Part shown: one piece after another, positions 1 to 7,707 of the stretch
Layout of the letters: every line of letters begins with the position of its first letter
Position numbering within the stretch: the first letter of the stretch is position 1
NCBI GenBank assembly: GCA_043801895.1
Contig: JAZDLM010000046.1
Coordinates: 1 to 10,727 of the forward strand
Direction: 5' to 3'
DNA: 10,727 nucleotides
From: JAZDLM01 sp043801895
Lineage (GTDB): Bacteria > Patescibacteriota > Kazan-3B-28
Notes under the pieces: model-generated
Told to the model about the DNA's origin: nothing
What the model saw: the letters and a program-made list of their open reading frames with translations, nothing else
Database searches by the model: none
Made by a program: the position numbers and the translations under genes

Positions 1-357
1 GCTATAATTATTACTGGATATGTCGCCGCCGAGGATAAGCCAGCGCTATATAATTTAGCCGAGATGTTCGTCTTCCCTTCGTTGTCCGAAGGGTTTGGTC
101 TCCCGCCATTGGAAGCAATGGCCTGTGGAACGCCGGTGATCGTTAGCGACCGGGGCGCTCTGCCAGAAGTGGTGGCTGACGCGGCGATTACCGTCGCCGC
201 TGAAGATGCTCGCGCGTTGGCCGAAGCCATCGTTCAGGTAGCAACTTCGCCAGAGATCAGAGCCGATCTGGGCCGGCGCGGGATTCGTCGGGCACAGCAA
301 TTTAGCTGGCGGCGGACCGCCTTAGCGACCTGGGAAGTGTTGAGGCGCTATGGATAA
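1..357 (+). CDS. Glycosyltransferase family 4 (group 1), C-terminal part only
   Basis: The reading frame is open from the first base, so the gene begins outside the window; 118 codons and a TAA stop are visible. The visible part is the nucleotide-sugar-binding half of a GT-B fold retaining glycosyltransferase. It has the family signature PSLSEGFGLPPLEAMACGTP, in which two glutamates are seven residues apart (EX7E), the pair that contacts the sugar donor in GT4 enzymes. The C-terminal helix ends in a Trp/Arg-rich segment, as is usual. It resembles the C-terminal half of the GT4 protein at 2782-3921, so the two are probably paralogues acting on different steps of the same glycan. Its last 8 bases overlap the start of the next gene, which implies translational coupling. 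The product is expected in the cytoplasm or at the inner membrane face. The sugar specificity cannot be read from the sequence. Confidence 0.93.
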   Translation, partial: AIIITGYVAAEDKPALYNLAEMFVFPSLSEGFGLPPLEAMACGTPVIVSDRGALPEVVADAAITVAAEDARALAEAIVQVATSPEIRADLGRRGIRRAQQFSWRRTALATWEVLRRYG

Positions 358-1546
358 AGTTATTTTTTCTATTCTGTTAGTTGGTTGGTTATTGGGGCAG
401 GTGGTACAAATCCCGATCGCGGGGCGTGACATCCCGATCATGGATATTGCGGTTGCATTAACGATAGCGATCGGCGGGGTGTTGCTATTGTTATCCAAGC
501 ACTGGCGCGAACTGACCACCTGGCCGATATTTTGGGCGTGGGGAATTTTTATTGTCATCGCCCTAGTCAGCCTGTTAGTAGGAGTGAATACATTGCCAGC
601 CGCTTCAGTTGTCGGGGCGAGTCTGTTTTGGGTTAGATTAGCATTGTATGGCTGTTTACCCTGGGTGATATTCGTTAACTTCAAATCCGATCCGAAGGTT
701 TATCAAGGGTGGCTGCTCGGAGCGCTCGTCGCGGTATCGGTTATCGGATTTTTACAACTGGGATTATTTCCCACTCTTGAGCCTTGGGAAATGTTTGGCT
801 GGGACCCGCATCGGTACCGCTTATTTGCTACCTGGCTTGACCCTAACTTTTTGGGAATTTGGTTGGCATTAGGGTTAGGGCTGGCATTGATAAAATGGCC
901 TGCTGGTTCCAGCCACCAAGTAGTCCGCATGCTGACTATTGGATTGATTGTGGCTGCATTGGGATGGACGGTGTCTCGCAGCGCTTTGATCACCGCTGTC
1001 GTTGCATTGCTAGTATGGGCAGCGATTTATTATCGTAAGTTGATAGGGTGGCTCGGGTTGGTCGTACTGGTTGGTGCGATCCTACTAGTCTCCCCCGCTC
1101 TCCGACAGCGGGTTATTAATACGGGGCAGTTGGGAGACACCGTGGGATATCGGATCGAGTCATGGGCACGTGGATGGCAAACTTTTACTACCCATCCATG
1201 GTTGGGAGTGGGCTACAACATGCTGCCGTATCTCAGCCAGCCATCTTCTCAGCCAAGTTCGGATGCCACTATCGGCAGAGCCGATAGTGGCTTTGACGGC
1301 AGCCTACTCACCATCGCCGCTACTACGGGGGCGGTGGGGCTGACGGCGTGGCTATGGTTTGTCTGGCAAGTGTTAGTTTTGGGGTGGCAGGGCATCACCC
1401 ATCGCCAGTTGTTCGGTACATGGCTACTGATCGCCACAGCGGGTTTACTCGTAGGGTCATTGTTTATAAACGCTTGGCTGTATTCACCTATTCTCAGTTT
1501 GTGGTTGGTGGGATTGGGGCTAAGCTTAAGAGAGCGCTATGGCTAG
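350..1546 (+). CDS. O-antigen ligase/polymerase family (Wzy_C-type) membrane protein, first copy
   Basis: 398 residues, very hydrophobic along almost the whole length (about ten or more membrane segments), with one larger polar loop at roughly residues 260-320 before the last segments. This is the layout of the Wzy_C/O-antigen ligase family, whose members polymerise or transfer lipid-carried glycans on the outer face of the cytoplasmic membrane. The loop contains GYRIESWARGW (Arg268) and HPWLGVGYN, typical of the family. Where the sister gene downstream has the His-Asn pair, this protein has Asp316-Gly in a DGSLL motif, so the usual catalytic histidine is absent here. The loop also carries a short Ser-Gln-Pro-Ser repeat and a perfect DNA hairpin (1265-1291). 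The ATG lies inside the end of the preceding glycosyltransferase, with GAGG at 342-345 as a short Shine-Dalgarno. Polymerase versus ligase cannot be decided from sequence alone. Confidence 0.85.
   Translation: MDKVIFSILLVGWLLGQVVQIPIAGRDIPIMDIAVALTIAIGGVLLLLSKHWRELTTWPIFWAWGIFIVIALVSLLVGVNTLPAASVVGASLFWVRLALYGCLPWVIFVNFKSDPKVYQGWLLGALVAVSVIGFLQLGLFPTLEPWEMFGWDPHRYRLFATWLDPNFLGIWLALGLGLALIKWPAGSSHQVVRMLTIGLIVAALGWTVSRSALITAVVALLVWAAIYYRKLIGWLGLVVLVGAILLVSPALRQRVINTGQLGDTVGYRIESWARGWQTFTTHPWLGVGYNMLPYLSQPSSQPSSDATIGRADSGFDGSLLTIAATTGAVGLTAWLWFVWQVLVLGWQGITHRQLFGTWLLIATAGLLVGSLFINAWLYSPILSLWLVGLGLSLRERYG
1265..1291. repeat. Perfect 12-bp inverted repeat with 3-base loop inside a coding region
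   Basis: The arms are GCCACTATCGGC (1265-1276) and GCCGATAGTGGC (1280-1291), separated by AGA. Every base of the arms pairs. It lies in frame in the large extracytoplasmic loop of the first Wzy_C-type protein, encoding Ala-Thr-Ile-Gly-Arg-Ala-Asp-Ser-Gly. No T-run follows, so it is not a standard terminator. Directly upstream (about 1231-1257) is a short direct repeat, TCTCAGCCA twice, encoding a Ser-Gln-Pro-Ser repeat. Confidence 0.9.
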
Positions 1547-2780
1547 CTGGTTAATTTTAGGTATCGCCGCTCTGTTGCTACTGATTGTATCGTGGCGGAA
1601 CCCACGATACGGTTTATGGGCGGTTATTTTGACCCTCCCACTTTATTTGTGGCAATTCAAGATCGGACCCATCCCGACCAACTGGCTCGAGATCGCCATC
1701 TACATACTAACGCTGACCCTGGTGGTTAAGCGCTGGCCCGATCGGCGCAATTGGCTGAAAGTATACCAACCGATCCAGTGGCCCGTCGGACTGCTCTTGG
1801 CCGGACTAGTGATCGGAGCTATCGTCACGCCCGATCTCCGTTTGGGTCTCGGAATTTTTAAGGGTTGGTTTATCGACCCACTAATTTTATACGGCCTGGT
1901 CGTTAATTTAATTGAGCGCGATAAGCTGCGGAATTATATTGCGACTCTGGCCATCACCACCCTACCGATCAGTAGTATGGCGATCTGGCAAGCTATCACA
2001 CGCCACTTTATTACTGTGGACGGCCGCGCCTCGGCCTGGTTTGTTTCGGCCAACTACCTCTCTATGTATCTAGTCCCAGCGATGTTGCTGGCCATTATTC
2101 TTATTGCCAGTCGCGATCTAATTTATAAAATACTGGGCGGGGCGGCAATTGGCTTTGGGCTAGTCGCGCTTTATTTTTCGTTTTCTTATGGCGGCTGGCT
2201 GGCGCTGCTGGCAGCCCTAGTCCTACTAGCGGCCGCTTACTTTAGAAAACATTGGCGGCTCTGGATTTGGGGCGGGCTCTTACCGATCGGGTTGATCGTT
2301 TCGCAGTTGAATAATCCTAAGCTCGCTGCGATGCTCAATCTGAGCGAGAAATCCTCGGCCAGCGTTAGGTTGCAAGTGTGGCAATCCGGCTGGCTGATGA
2401 TTCGCGAACATTGGTTAACCGGCATTGGGCTGGGTCAATTCCGCGACCAATATCTTAGGTTCGCCGAACGGTTATGGCATCCCCCGCTTGAGCTGGCGAT
2501 CCTCCACGCCCACAATGTTTATTTGCAGTTCTGGATCAATACCGGTATTATCGGCCTTGCAGCCTGGCTCTGGCTAATTGCTCGATTCTTCGCGATCGTT
2601 GGGCGCCAGACCGATTTGGTCGGGAGCGTTCTACTGGCGGCTGGTTCAGCCATTCTTATTCATGGACTAATCGATACAACTTATTGGAAAAACGATCTGG
2701 CGGCGGTTTTTTGGTTAATTGTGGGTCTAGCTGTCGTATGGGCCAACGCTGTTCCGGCTACTCGCCGCCCCCATCAATAA
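1539..2780 (+). CDS. O-antigen ligase/polymerase family (Wzy_C-type) membrane protein, second copy
   Basis: 413 residues, with about ten or more hydrophobic segments starting at the N-terminus. The large extracytoplasmic loop at roughly residues 265-325 holds the family hallmarks: Arg277 in SVRLQVW, HWLTGIGLGQF, and His323-Ala-His325-Asn326 followed by VYLQFWINTGIIGL. A loop arginine and a histidine in this arrangement are what ligases of the WaaL type need to move a glycan from undecaprenyl diphosphate to an acceptor. This copy keeps them, while the copy just upstream has Asp at the aligned histidine position. The start ATG overlaps the end of the previous gene by 8 bases in the same GCGCTATGG context seen at position 350, pointing to coupled translation. 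The gene ends one base before the next glycosyltransferase. It could be the polymerase and the upstream copy the ligase, or the reverse. Confidence 0.87.
   Translation: MASWLILGIAALLLLIVSWRNPRYGLWAVILTLPLYLWQFKIGPIPTNWLEIAIYILTLTLVVKRWPDRRNWLKVYQPIQWPVGLLLAGLVIGAIVTPDLRLGLGIFKGWFIDPLILYGLVVNLIERDKLRNYIATLAITTLPISSMAIWQAITRHFITVDGRASAWFVSANYLSMYLVPAMLLAIILIASRDLIYKILGGAAIGFGLVALYFSFSYGGWLALLAALVLLAAAYFRKHWRLWIWGGLLPIGLIVSQLNNPKLAAMLNLSEKSSASVRLQVWQSGWLMIREHWLTGIGLGQFRDQYLRFAERLWHPPLELAILHAHNVYLQFWINTGIIGLAAWLWLIARFFAIVGRQTDLVGSVLLAAGSAILIHGLIDTTYWKNDLAAVFWLIVGLAVVWANAVPATRRPHQ
1587..1610. repeat. 9-bp inverted repeat near the start of the second Wzy_C-type gene
   Basis: GTATCGTGG (1587-1595) and CCACGATAC (1602-1610) pair perfectly around a 6-base loop, CGGAAC. 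It lies about 48 bases after the start codon. One such repeat is not unexpected by chance in a window of this size, so any role in translation is speculative. Confidence 0.5.
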
Positions 2781-2781
2781 C

Positions 2782-3921
2782 ATGACTAAGTCTTATCACA
2801 TCGGTATTGACGCTCGACTCTTCGGCACCAAGCAGGCGGCCGGGATCGGGGTGGTGGTAGAAGAATTGGTTGGCAACCTGATCAAAATCGATCAGCACAA
2901 TCGGTACACCGTGATGGTAACGCCGGAGGTGTCCGACTTTTTCCCGTTCTATGCGGAGAATCTGAAAAAGAAAGTGGTCAAATTTCATCACTATACTTAT
3001 AGCGAGCAGTTTCTTTACCCCCAAACCCTATCCAAGCTAGGGTTGGATTTGATCCACTACACCAACTTTAACTCGCCCGTCTTTTTCCGGGGCGTGAAGA
3101 GCATAGTTAGCGTGTACGATCTAACTCTTTGGTTTTATCCCGGCCGCAAGCAGCGCAGTTTATTTAGAAAATGGATGTACCGTCAAGTGATCCAGCGCTC
3201 TTGCCTCAATGCCGAGCGAGTTATTGCTATTTCCGAGAGCACCAAGAACGATATCGTTAAATATCTCGGCGTTGACCCGGGCAAGATCGACGTGGTGTAT
3301 GCCGCCCCGCCCCGCCGATTTACGACAGAACCGGACCTAAAGAAAGCGGACATGATCAAGGCTAAGTACAACATCACTCGCCCGTTCTTTTTATATGTCG
3401 GCCAGTGGCGCGCTCACAAAAACCTCGCCCGATTGATCCGGGCCTTCGCGCTCTTTCGTCGTCGTTATAATCTGGATTATCAATTAGTCATCGTCGGTAA
3501 AGCCGATCCCTTGGCGCCAGAAGTTCCAGCCACTATCAAGCAACTCGGCTTGCAAGATGTAGTATTAACCCCGGGCTACATTGCCGACAACGATCTGCCC
3601 CATTTCTACAATGAGGCTGAGGCGTTTGTCTTCCCTTCGCTCTATGAGGGGTTTGGCATCCCCCCGTTGGAAGCGATGGCGGCGGGCACGCCGGTGATCT
3701 CCTCCAACGCATCGGTAATGCCCGAGGTTTTGGGCGATGCCGCTCAATACTTCGATCCCACCAATATCGAAGATATGGCTTATGCCATGTCGAAAGTGGC
3801 CAGCAATTTTACGCTCAAGCAGCAATTACGCGAGCGCGGGTTCAGCCAAGTGAAAAAATACTCGTTTGCCAAAATGGCTCGCGAAACCCTGAGGGTGTAC
3901 GAGCGGGTTTTGGCAGGATAA
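2782..3921 (+). CDS. Glycosyltransferase family 4 (group 1), full length
   Basis: 379 residues, a normal length for a GT-B fold, retaining glycosyltransferase acting in the cytoplasm on a lipid-linked acceptor. The N-terminal domain opens with IGIDAR (Asp10, Arg12) and has a glycine-rich loop, AAGIGVVVEEL, near residues 19-29. The C-terminal donor-binding domain has YVGQWRAHKN, with Arg210 and Lys213 where GT4 enzymes bind the donor phosphates. It also has PSLYEGFGIPPLEAMAAGTP with the Glu289/Glu297 EX7E pair. The overall look is that of the mannosyltransferase-like branch, but this does not fix the sugar. The ATG follows the stop of the second Wzy_C-type gene after a single base, with no visible Shine-Dalgarno, so it probably depends on ribosomes arriving from upstream. 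It is the last gene of the polysaccharide cluster; no terminator hairpin is seen after it. Confidence 0.93.
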   Translation: MTKSYHIGIDARLFGTKQAAGIGVVVEELVGNLIKIDQHNRYTVMVTPEVSDFFPFYAENLKKKVVKFHHYTYSEQFLYPQTLSKLGLDLIHYTNFNSPVFFRGVKSIVSVYDLTLWFYPGRKQRSLFRKWMYRQVIQRSCLNAERVIAISESTKNDIVKYLGVDPGKIDVVYAAPPRRFTTEPDLKKADMIKAKYNITRPFFLYVGQWRAHKNLARLIRAFALFRRRYNLDYQLVIVGKADPLAPEVPATIKQLGLQDVVLTPGYIADNDLPHFYNEAEAFVFPSLYEGFGIPPLEAMAAGTPVISSNASVMPEVLGDAAQYFDPTNIEDMAYAMSKVASNFTLKQQLRERGFSQVKKYSFAKMARETLRVYERVLAG

Positions 3922-3947
3922 GCAGCTCGTACTAAAATCAAGATTGT

Positions 3948-3956
3948 TGGTATAAT
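3948..3956 (+). promoter_or_regulatory. Extended -10 promoter for hppA
   Basis: A perfect TATAAT (3951-3956) is preceded by TGG (3948-3950), giving the extended -10 pattern TGnTATAAT. At the right distance upstream (about 3928-3933) only a poor -35 is seen, which fits an extended -10 promoter. Transcription would start near 3963, leaving a leader of about 27 bases before the hppA ATG. It lies in the 68-base gap between the last polysaccharide gene and hppA. Confidence 0.7.
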
Positions 3957-3989
3957 AGCCAGTCATATTAGCTAAGCTGTTTTTTGTCC

Positions 3990-5999
3990 ATGAATCCTAC
4001 AAGCCTAAGTCTCTGGTTCGCCCTTTCCGCTGGTGCTCTCGCCATTATTTATGCTTTTATCTTGATCGCCTGGGTGTTGTCCCGAGCGACAGGCAACCCC
4101 AAGATGATGGAGATCGCCCGCGCGATCCAGGAGGGAGCTTCTGCTTATTTGAAGCGACAATATTTTACGATCGCGATCGTGGCAGTCGTGTTGGCCGCGC
4201 TATTGTATTGGGCGATCGGATGGTCCACGGCAGTCGGCTTTCTGGTGGGAGCGATCCTGTCCGGGCTAGCGGGATTCATCGGGATGAATATTTCCGTTAG
4301 GGCTAATGTACGCACCGCCGCTGCGGCTGAGCACGGGCTAGCCCCTGCCCTTGACGTAGCGTTCAAAGGAGGCGCGATCACTGGTCTTTTTGTGGTGGGG
4401 TTAGGGCTGATCGGTATCACCGTTTTTTACATGTTAACTCGAGATGTAAACGCGCTAATCGGCCTGGGATTCGGCGGTAGTCTAATTTCTATTTTTGCTC
4501 GTTTAGGCGGCGGTATCTTCACCAAGGGAGCGGATGTGGGCGCCGATCTGGTGGGAAAGATCGAGGCGGGTATCCCCGAAGACGACCCGCGCAACCCGGC
4601 GGTGATCGCTGACAATGTCGGCGACAATGTGGGAGATTGTGCCGGGATGGCGGCCGACCTATTTGAAACGTACGCGGTAACTGCGGTAGCAGCCATGGTA
4701 TTGGCAGCGCTACTGTTTGCGGGCAATCCGCTGATGATCGTTTATCCGCTTGCGATCGGCGGGGTATCGATCCTCGCTGCGATCGTCAGCACATTCTTTG
4801 TTCGTCTGAGCGGCAAGAGCCGTAACATTATGGGGGCGTTGTATAAGGGTCTGATCGCCAGTGGGGTTTTGGCTGCCGCTGGATTTTACGGCGTGAGCCG
4901 ATACTTGCTTCAAGAGCTTTCGGGAGTTAGCTATCTCAATTTGTTTTACGCTACTTTGGTCGGCTTGGCGGTAACCGGGCTGATCATTGTGATAACGGAA
5001 TACTACACCTCGAAGCAGTTTGTACCGGTTCGTTCGATCGCTAGGGCTTCGGAAACCGGACATGGCACAAATATCATTGCCGGCCTGGCTGTGGGGATGA
5101 AATCAACTGCCTGGCCCGTGTTGGTGATTATTGCTGCCATCTGGGGAGCCTATGCTCTAGCTGGATTATTTGGAGTGGCCATGGCGGCGATGAGCATGCT
5201 TTCGATGGTCGGGATCATTGTGGCTATTGATGCCTACGGTCCGATCACGGACAACGCTGGCGGGATCGCTGAAATGTCGGGAGCTCCCGAAAAAGTTCGT
5301 CAAACGACTGACCCGCTCGATGCCGTTGGCAATACCACCAAAGCTATTACTAAAGGCTATGCGATCGGCTCGGCCGCGCTGGCTACTATTGTATTGTTCG
5401 CGGCCTACACTCAAGAACTAACTAATCTGACCGGTAAGCCGGTAGAATTTGCGTTGGGTGACCCGATGGTATTGATCGGTCTGTTTATCGGAGGGATGCT
5501 CCCCTACCTCTTCGCGGCTATCTCCATGGAAACTGTGGGCAAAGCTGCTGCTGCGGTAGTGAAAGAAGTTCGCCATCAATTTGCAACTATTCACGGGATC
5601 ATGGAGGGAACCGCCAAACCCGATTATGCCAAAGCGGTGGACATTGTGACTCGAGCCGCGATCAGGGAGATGATTATTCCCGCCCTGCTCCCCGTGGTAG
5701 TGCCGATCTGGGTTGCTTGGGCATTAGGCCCCAAAGCGCTAGGCGGGGTGTTGATCGGAGTTATCCTCACCGGCGTCTTTGTGGCAATCTCGATGACCAC
5801 CGGTGGGGCGGCTTGGGATAACGCCAAGAAATACATTGAGGATGGGCATTTGGGCGGTAGGGGGTCTCTCGCACATGCCGCGGCCGTCACCGGCGATACG
5901 GTCGGTGATCCCTACAAAGATACGGCCGGCCCGGCCATCAACCCCATGATCAAAATCACCAACATCGTCGCTCTACTTATTATCGGTCTTTTTTTCTAG
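3990..5999 (+). CDS. hppA: Membrane-bound proton-translocating pyrophosphatase, K+-independent type
   Basis: 669 residues, within the family range (about 660-770), with many hydrophobic segments (16 expected). It hydrolyses pyrophosphate and uses the energy to pump H+ out across the cytoplasmic membrane. The signatures are all present: DVGADLVGK (residues 182-190), DNVGDNVGDCAGMAADLFE from Asp208, DAYGPITDNAGGIAEM, and the C-terminal GDTVGDPYKDTAGPAINP. In GNTTKAITKGYAIGSA the key positions are Lys451 and Thr454. Known K+-dependent enzymes have Ala and Gly there, and K+-independent members, which are proton pumps, have Lys and Thr. An in-frame TTG lies two codons upstream (3984), but I prefer the ATG at 3990; neither has a good Shine-Dalgarno. 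The gene has its own extended -10 promoter. The T-run at its end has no hairpin, so the next three genes may be read from the same promoter. Confidence 0.97.
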   Translation: MNPTSLSLWFALSAGALAIIYAFILIAWVLSRATGNPKMMEIARAIQEGASAYLKRQYFTIAIVAVVLAALLYWAIGWSTAVGFLVGAILSGLAGFIGMNISVRANVRTAAAAEHGLAPALDVAFKGGAITGLFVVGLGLIGITVFYMLTRDVNALIGLGFGGSLISIFARLGGGIFTKGADVGADLVGKIEAGIPEDDPRNPAVIADNVGDNVGDCAGMAADLFETYAVTAVAAMVLAALLFAGNPLMIVYPLAIGGVSILAAIVSTFFVRLSGKSRNIMGALYKGLIASGVLAAAGFYGVSRYLLQELSGVSYLNLFYATLVGLAVTGLIIVITEYYTSKQFVPVRSIARASETGHGTNIIAGLAVGMKSTAWPVLVIIAAIWGAYALAGLFGVAMAAMSMLSMVGIIVAIDAYGPITDNAGGIAEMSGAPEKVRQTTDPLDAVGNTTKAITKGYAIGSAALATIVLFAAYTQELTNLTGKPVEFALGDPMVLIGLFIGGMLPYLFAAISMETVGKAAAAVVKEVRHQFATIHGIMEGTAKPDYAKAVDIVTRAAIREMIIPALLPVVVPIWVAWALGPKALGGVLIGVILTGVFVAISMTTGGAAWDNAKKYIEDGHLGGRGSLAHAAAVTGDTVGDPYKDTAGPAINPMIKITNIVALLIIGLFF

Positions 6000-6017
6000 C
6001 TTACTGTCAGCAACGCT

Positions 6018-6236
6018 ATGGGGGTTTCTCATCGGCTATCGGCAGCCCTGAAAAAGGGCGATCAGGAAGACATCCTGATACTAGAAAACGGCAGGCAATT
6101 GCCGCTGGGTCGAAGTTTGCCCTATGCTGATGGCGCGGAGCTGGTAGTGGAGATTATGGACAAGCAGTCGGCAGCGGCTACTCAGGAAGACTTAGCGAAG
6201 CACATTTTACAGGAGATTTTAAGTGGCGGAGCATAG
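6018..6236 (+). CDS. Hypothetical 72-residue protein, unrecognised
   Basis: I do not recognise a family. The product is 72 residues, soluble, with no signal peptide or membrane segment. It looks like two parts: residues 1-48 with an ILILENGRQLPLGRSLPYADGAEL stretch suggesting short beta strands (ILENGRQLP, then ELVVEIMD), and a likely C-terminal helix around residues 52-70 (TQEDLAKHILQEILSG). It starts 18 bases after the hppA stop, in an ACGCTATGG context without a Shine-Dalgarno. It ends 14 bases inside the next gene, and the Shine-Dalgarno of that gene lies within its last codons. The tight placement and coupling argue that it is real. It could be a small partner of the pyrophosphatase or of the VanW protein, but nothing in the sequence shows this. 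Confidence 0.6.
   Translation: MGVSHRLSAALKKGDQEDILILENGRQLPLGRSLPYADGAELVVEIMDKQSAAATQEDLAKHILQEILSGGA
6211..6215 (+). promoter_or_regulatory. Shine-Dalgarno that sets the GTG start of the VanW-type gene
   Basis: AGGAG lies 7 bases before GTG at 6223, inside the end of the upstream small gene. It is one of only two strong Shine-Dalgarno sequences in the window and supports GTG as the true start; no ATG is placed well for it. Confidence 0.75.
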
Positions 6237-7707
6237 CGTTAATTCAGCCCAGCGCCAGCTAGCCCGCTTGTTCCAAGGCTTAATTATCGGAGCAAGCATT
6301 TTTATAATTGTTGTGCTAGCTGCCCCCTGGGTCTGGAGTTATGCTTATCAGGGGCAAGTGTTGCCTGGGGTTTATTTTTTGGATATCGATTTGAGCGGCA
6401 AGACTCATGCGGAAGCGGCCGACGCAGTGGGTGAGCGCATCGACGGCGTTAAGATCGCGCCGCTCCAACTGGAATTTGAAGGTAAGCTATGGGAGACTAA
6501 TCTAGCCGATTTCGGTTTTGAAATTAAGTCAGATACCCTGGCGGATCGGGCTTTGGCGGTTGGGCGCGAGGGTGGGCCCTGGCGTCGATTTGCTGAACGA
6601 GCTCGATCCATCGCCCGCATCAAACAGCCGGTTTTGAGCGGAGAAGACCTGATCAAACATTTTGACCACTCGGCTTTAACCGCCTATCTCCAAGCAGTTG
6701 CCCAGTCGATCGATCGGCCCAAACGCAACGCAAAATTGACAATAAAAAATAATCGGGCGGTTGAGTTTATCCCCTCGCAGGATGGTCGCAAACTAAATGT
6801 GGGCGCTACTCTTGACCTGATCACTCGCGGTGCTCTGAGCTCTGATCGGCAGATCGATCTACCCGTGGCCGTGGCTAAACCGAACGTGAGCTTGACAGAA
6901 GCCAATACCCTAGGGATTAACACTAGGATTGCTCAGGGAGTTTCTGATTTCGCCGGAAGTCCTCCCAATCGCCGACATAATATCAAAAACGGAGCTGCTA
7001 AATTTGACGGTGTGCTCATCCCGCCCGGTGAAACTTTTTCATTCCTTCGGGTCCTCGGGACGGTCGATGCCAGCACTGGCTACCTCCCCGAACTAGTGAT
7101 TAAGGGCGACGAAACCACCCCCGAATACGGCGGCGGTTTGTGTCAGGTCTCCACCACCGCTTTCCGGGCTATCCTCAATGCTGGGCTCCCCGTGGTAGAG
7201 CGGCGTAATCATTCTTATCGCGTAGTTTATTATGAACCGGCCGGTTCGGATGCCACTATTTACCAACCCTATCCCGATTTGAAGTTTAGCAATGACACTC
7301 CGGGCTATATCATGATGGATACCTACATCGAAGGGGACAAGTTGTATTTTGATTTCTACGGGACCGATACCGGCCGCCGCGTTGAAGTAGCCCCTCCTAA
7401 AATATTCAACGTCACCGACTATCCCGAGCCCATCTACATCGATACCTCCACTCTTCCTCCAGGCGAGATTAAACGAGTAGATACCGCTCACCGAGGGGCT
7501 GATGCGGTGTTAACCCGCAAGATATTCGACAAAGACAACCAACTGATCAAAGAAGATACTTTCCGCAGTCACTATATTCCTTGGCCCGCTAAATATCTCC
7601 GCGGAGTGGAAGAAGCGCTCCCGGTTCCTACCGATCTAACCAACATTCCTCCTCCCGATACCACTCAAGAGACCAATGGTTCAACTTCACCAACTCCCCT
7701 GCTATGA
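6223..7707 (+). CDS. Membrane-anchored VanW family protein with YoaR-like peptidoglycan-binding region
   Basis: 494 residues. A short cytoplasmic N-terminus is followed by one hydrophobic segment at about residues 18-38, so the rest should lie outside the membrane. Residues about 48-235 resemble the YoaR-like putative peptidoglycan-binding region often found before VanW, including VYFLDIDLSGKTHAEA. The VanW domain runs from about Gly239 to 365: IPPGETFSFLRVLG, then GGGLCQVSTTAFRA with Cys307, Gln308 and Ser310, then RRNHSY. After it comes a beta-rich segment resembling a G5-type tail (about 400-465) and a Pro/Thr-rich end. VanW proteins are named after a vancomycin resistance cluster but are widespread cell-wall proteins of unknown activity. 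Nothing here suggests resistance: no vanA, vanH or vanX partner is present. The GTG start is fixed by a good Shine-Dalgarno. The stop overlaps the holA start as ATGA. Confidence 0.92.
   Translation: MAEHSVNSAQRQLARLFQGLIIGASIFIIVVLAAPWVWSYAYQGQVLPGVYFLDIDLSGKTHAEAADAVGERIDGVKIAPLQLEFEGKLWETNLADFGFEIKSDTLADRALAVGREGGPWRRFAERARSIARIKQPVLSGEDLIKHFDHSALTAYLQAVAQSIDRPKRNAKLTIKNNRAVEFIPSQDGRKLNVGATLDLITRGALSSDRQIDLPVAVAKPNVSLTEANTLGINTRIAQGVSDFAGSPPNRRHNIKNGAAKFDGVLIPPGETFSFLRVLGTVDASTGYLPELVIKGDETTPEYGGGLCQVSTTAFRAILNAGLPVVERRNHSYRVVYYEPAGSDATIYQPYPDLKFSNDTPGYIMMDTYIEGDKLYFDFYGTDTGRRVEVAPPKIFNVTDYPEPIYIDTSTLPPGEIKRVDTAHRGADAVLTRKIFDKDNQLIKEDTFRSHYIPWPAKYLRGVEEALPVPTDLTNIPPPDTTQETNGSTSPTPLL

Noticed and set aside
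3024..3044. 7-bp inverted repeat AACCCTA/TAGGGTT in the GT4 gene
   Set aside because: Stems of this length are expected several times by chance in a window of this size.
3984..3989. TTG start for hppA two codons before the ATG
   Set aside because: It has no better ribosome-binding site than the ATG at 3990, and the ATG gives an ordinary N-terminus.
5989..5995. T-run at the end of hppA as a terminator
   Set aside because: No GC-rich hairpin precedes it and it lies inside the coding region (Leu-Phe-Phe codons).
6223..7707. VanW as a vancomycin resistance gene
   Set aside because: VanW proteins are common cell-wall proteins; no vanA, vanH, vanX or vanRS genes are nearby.
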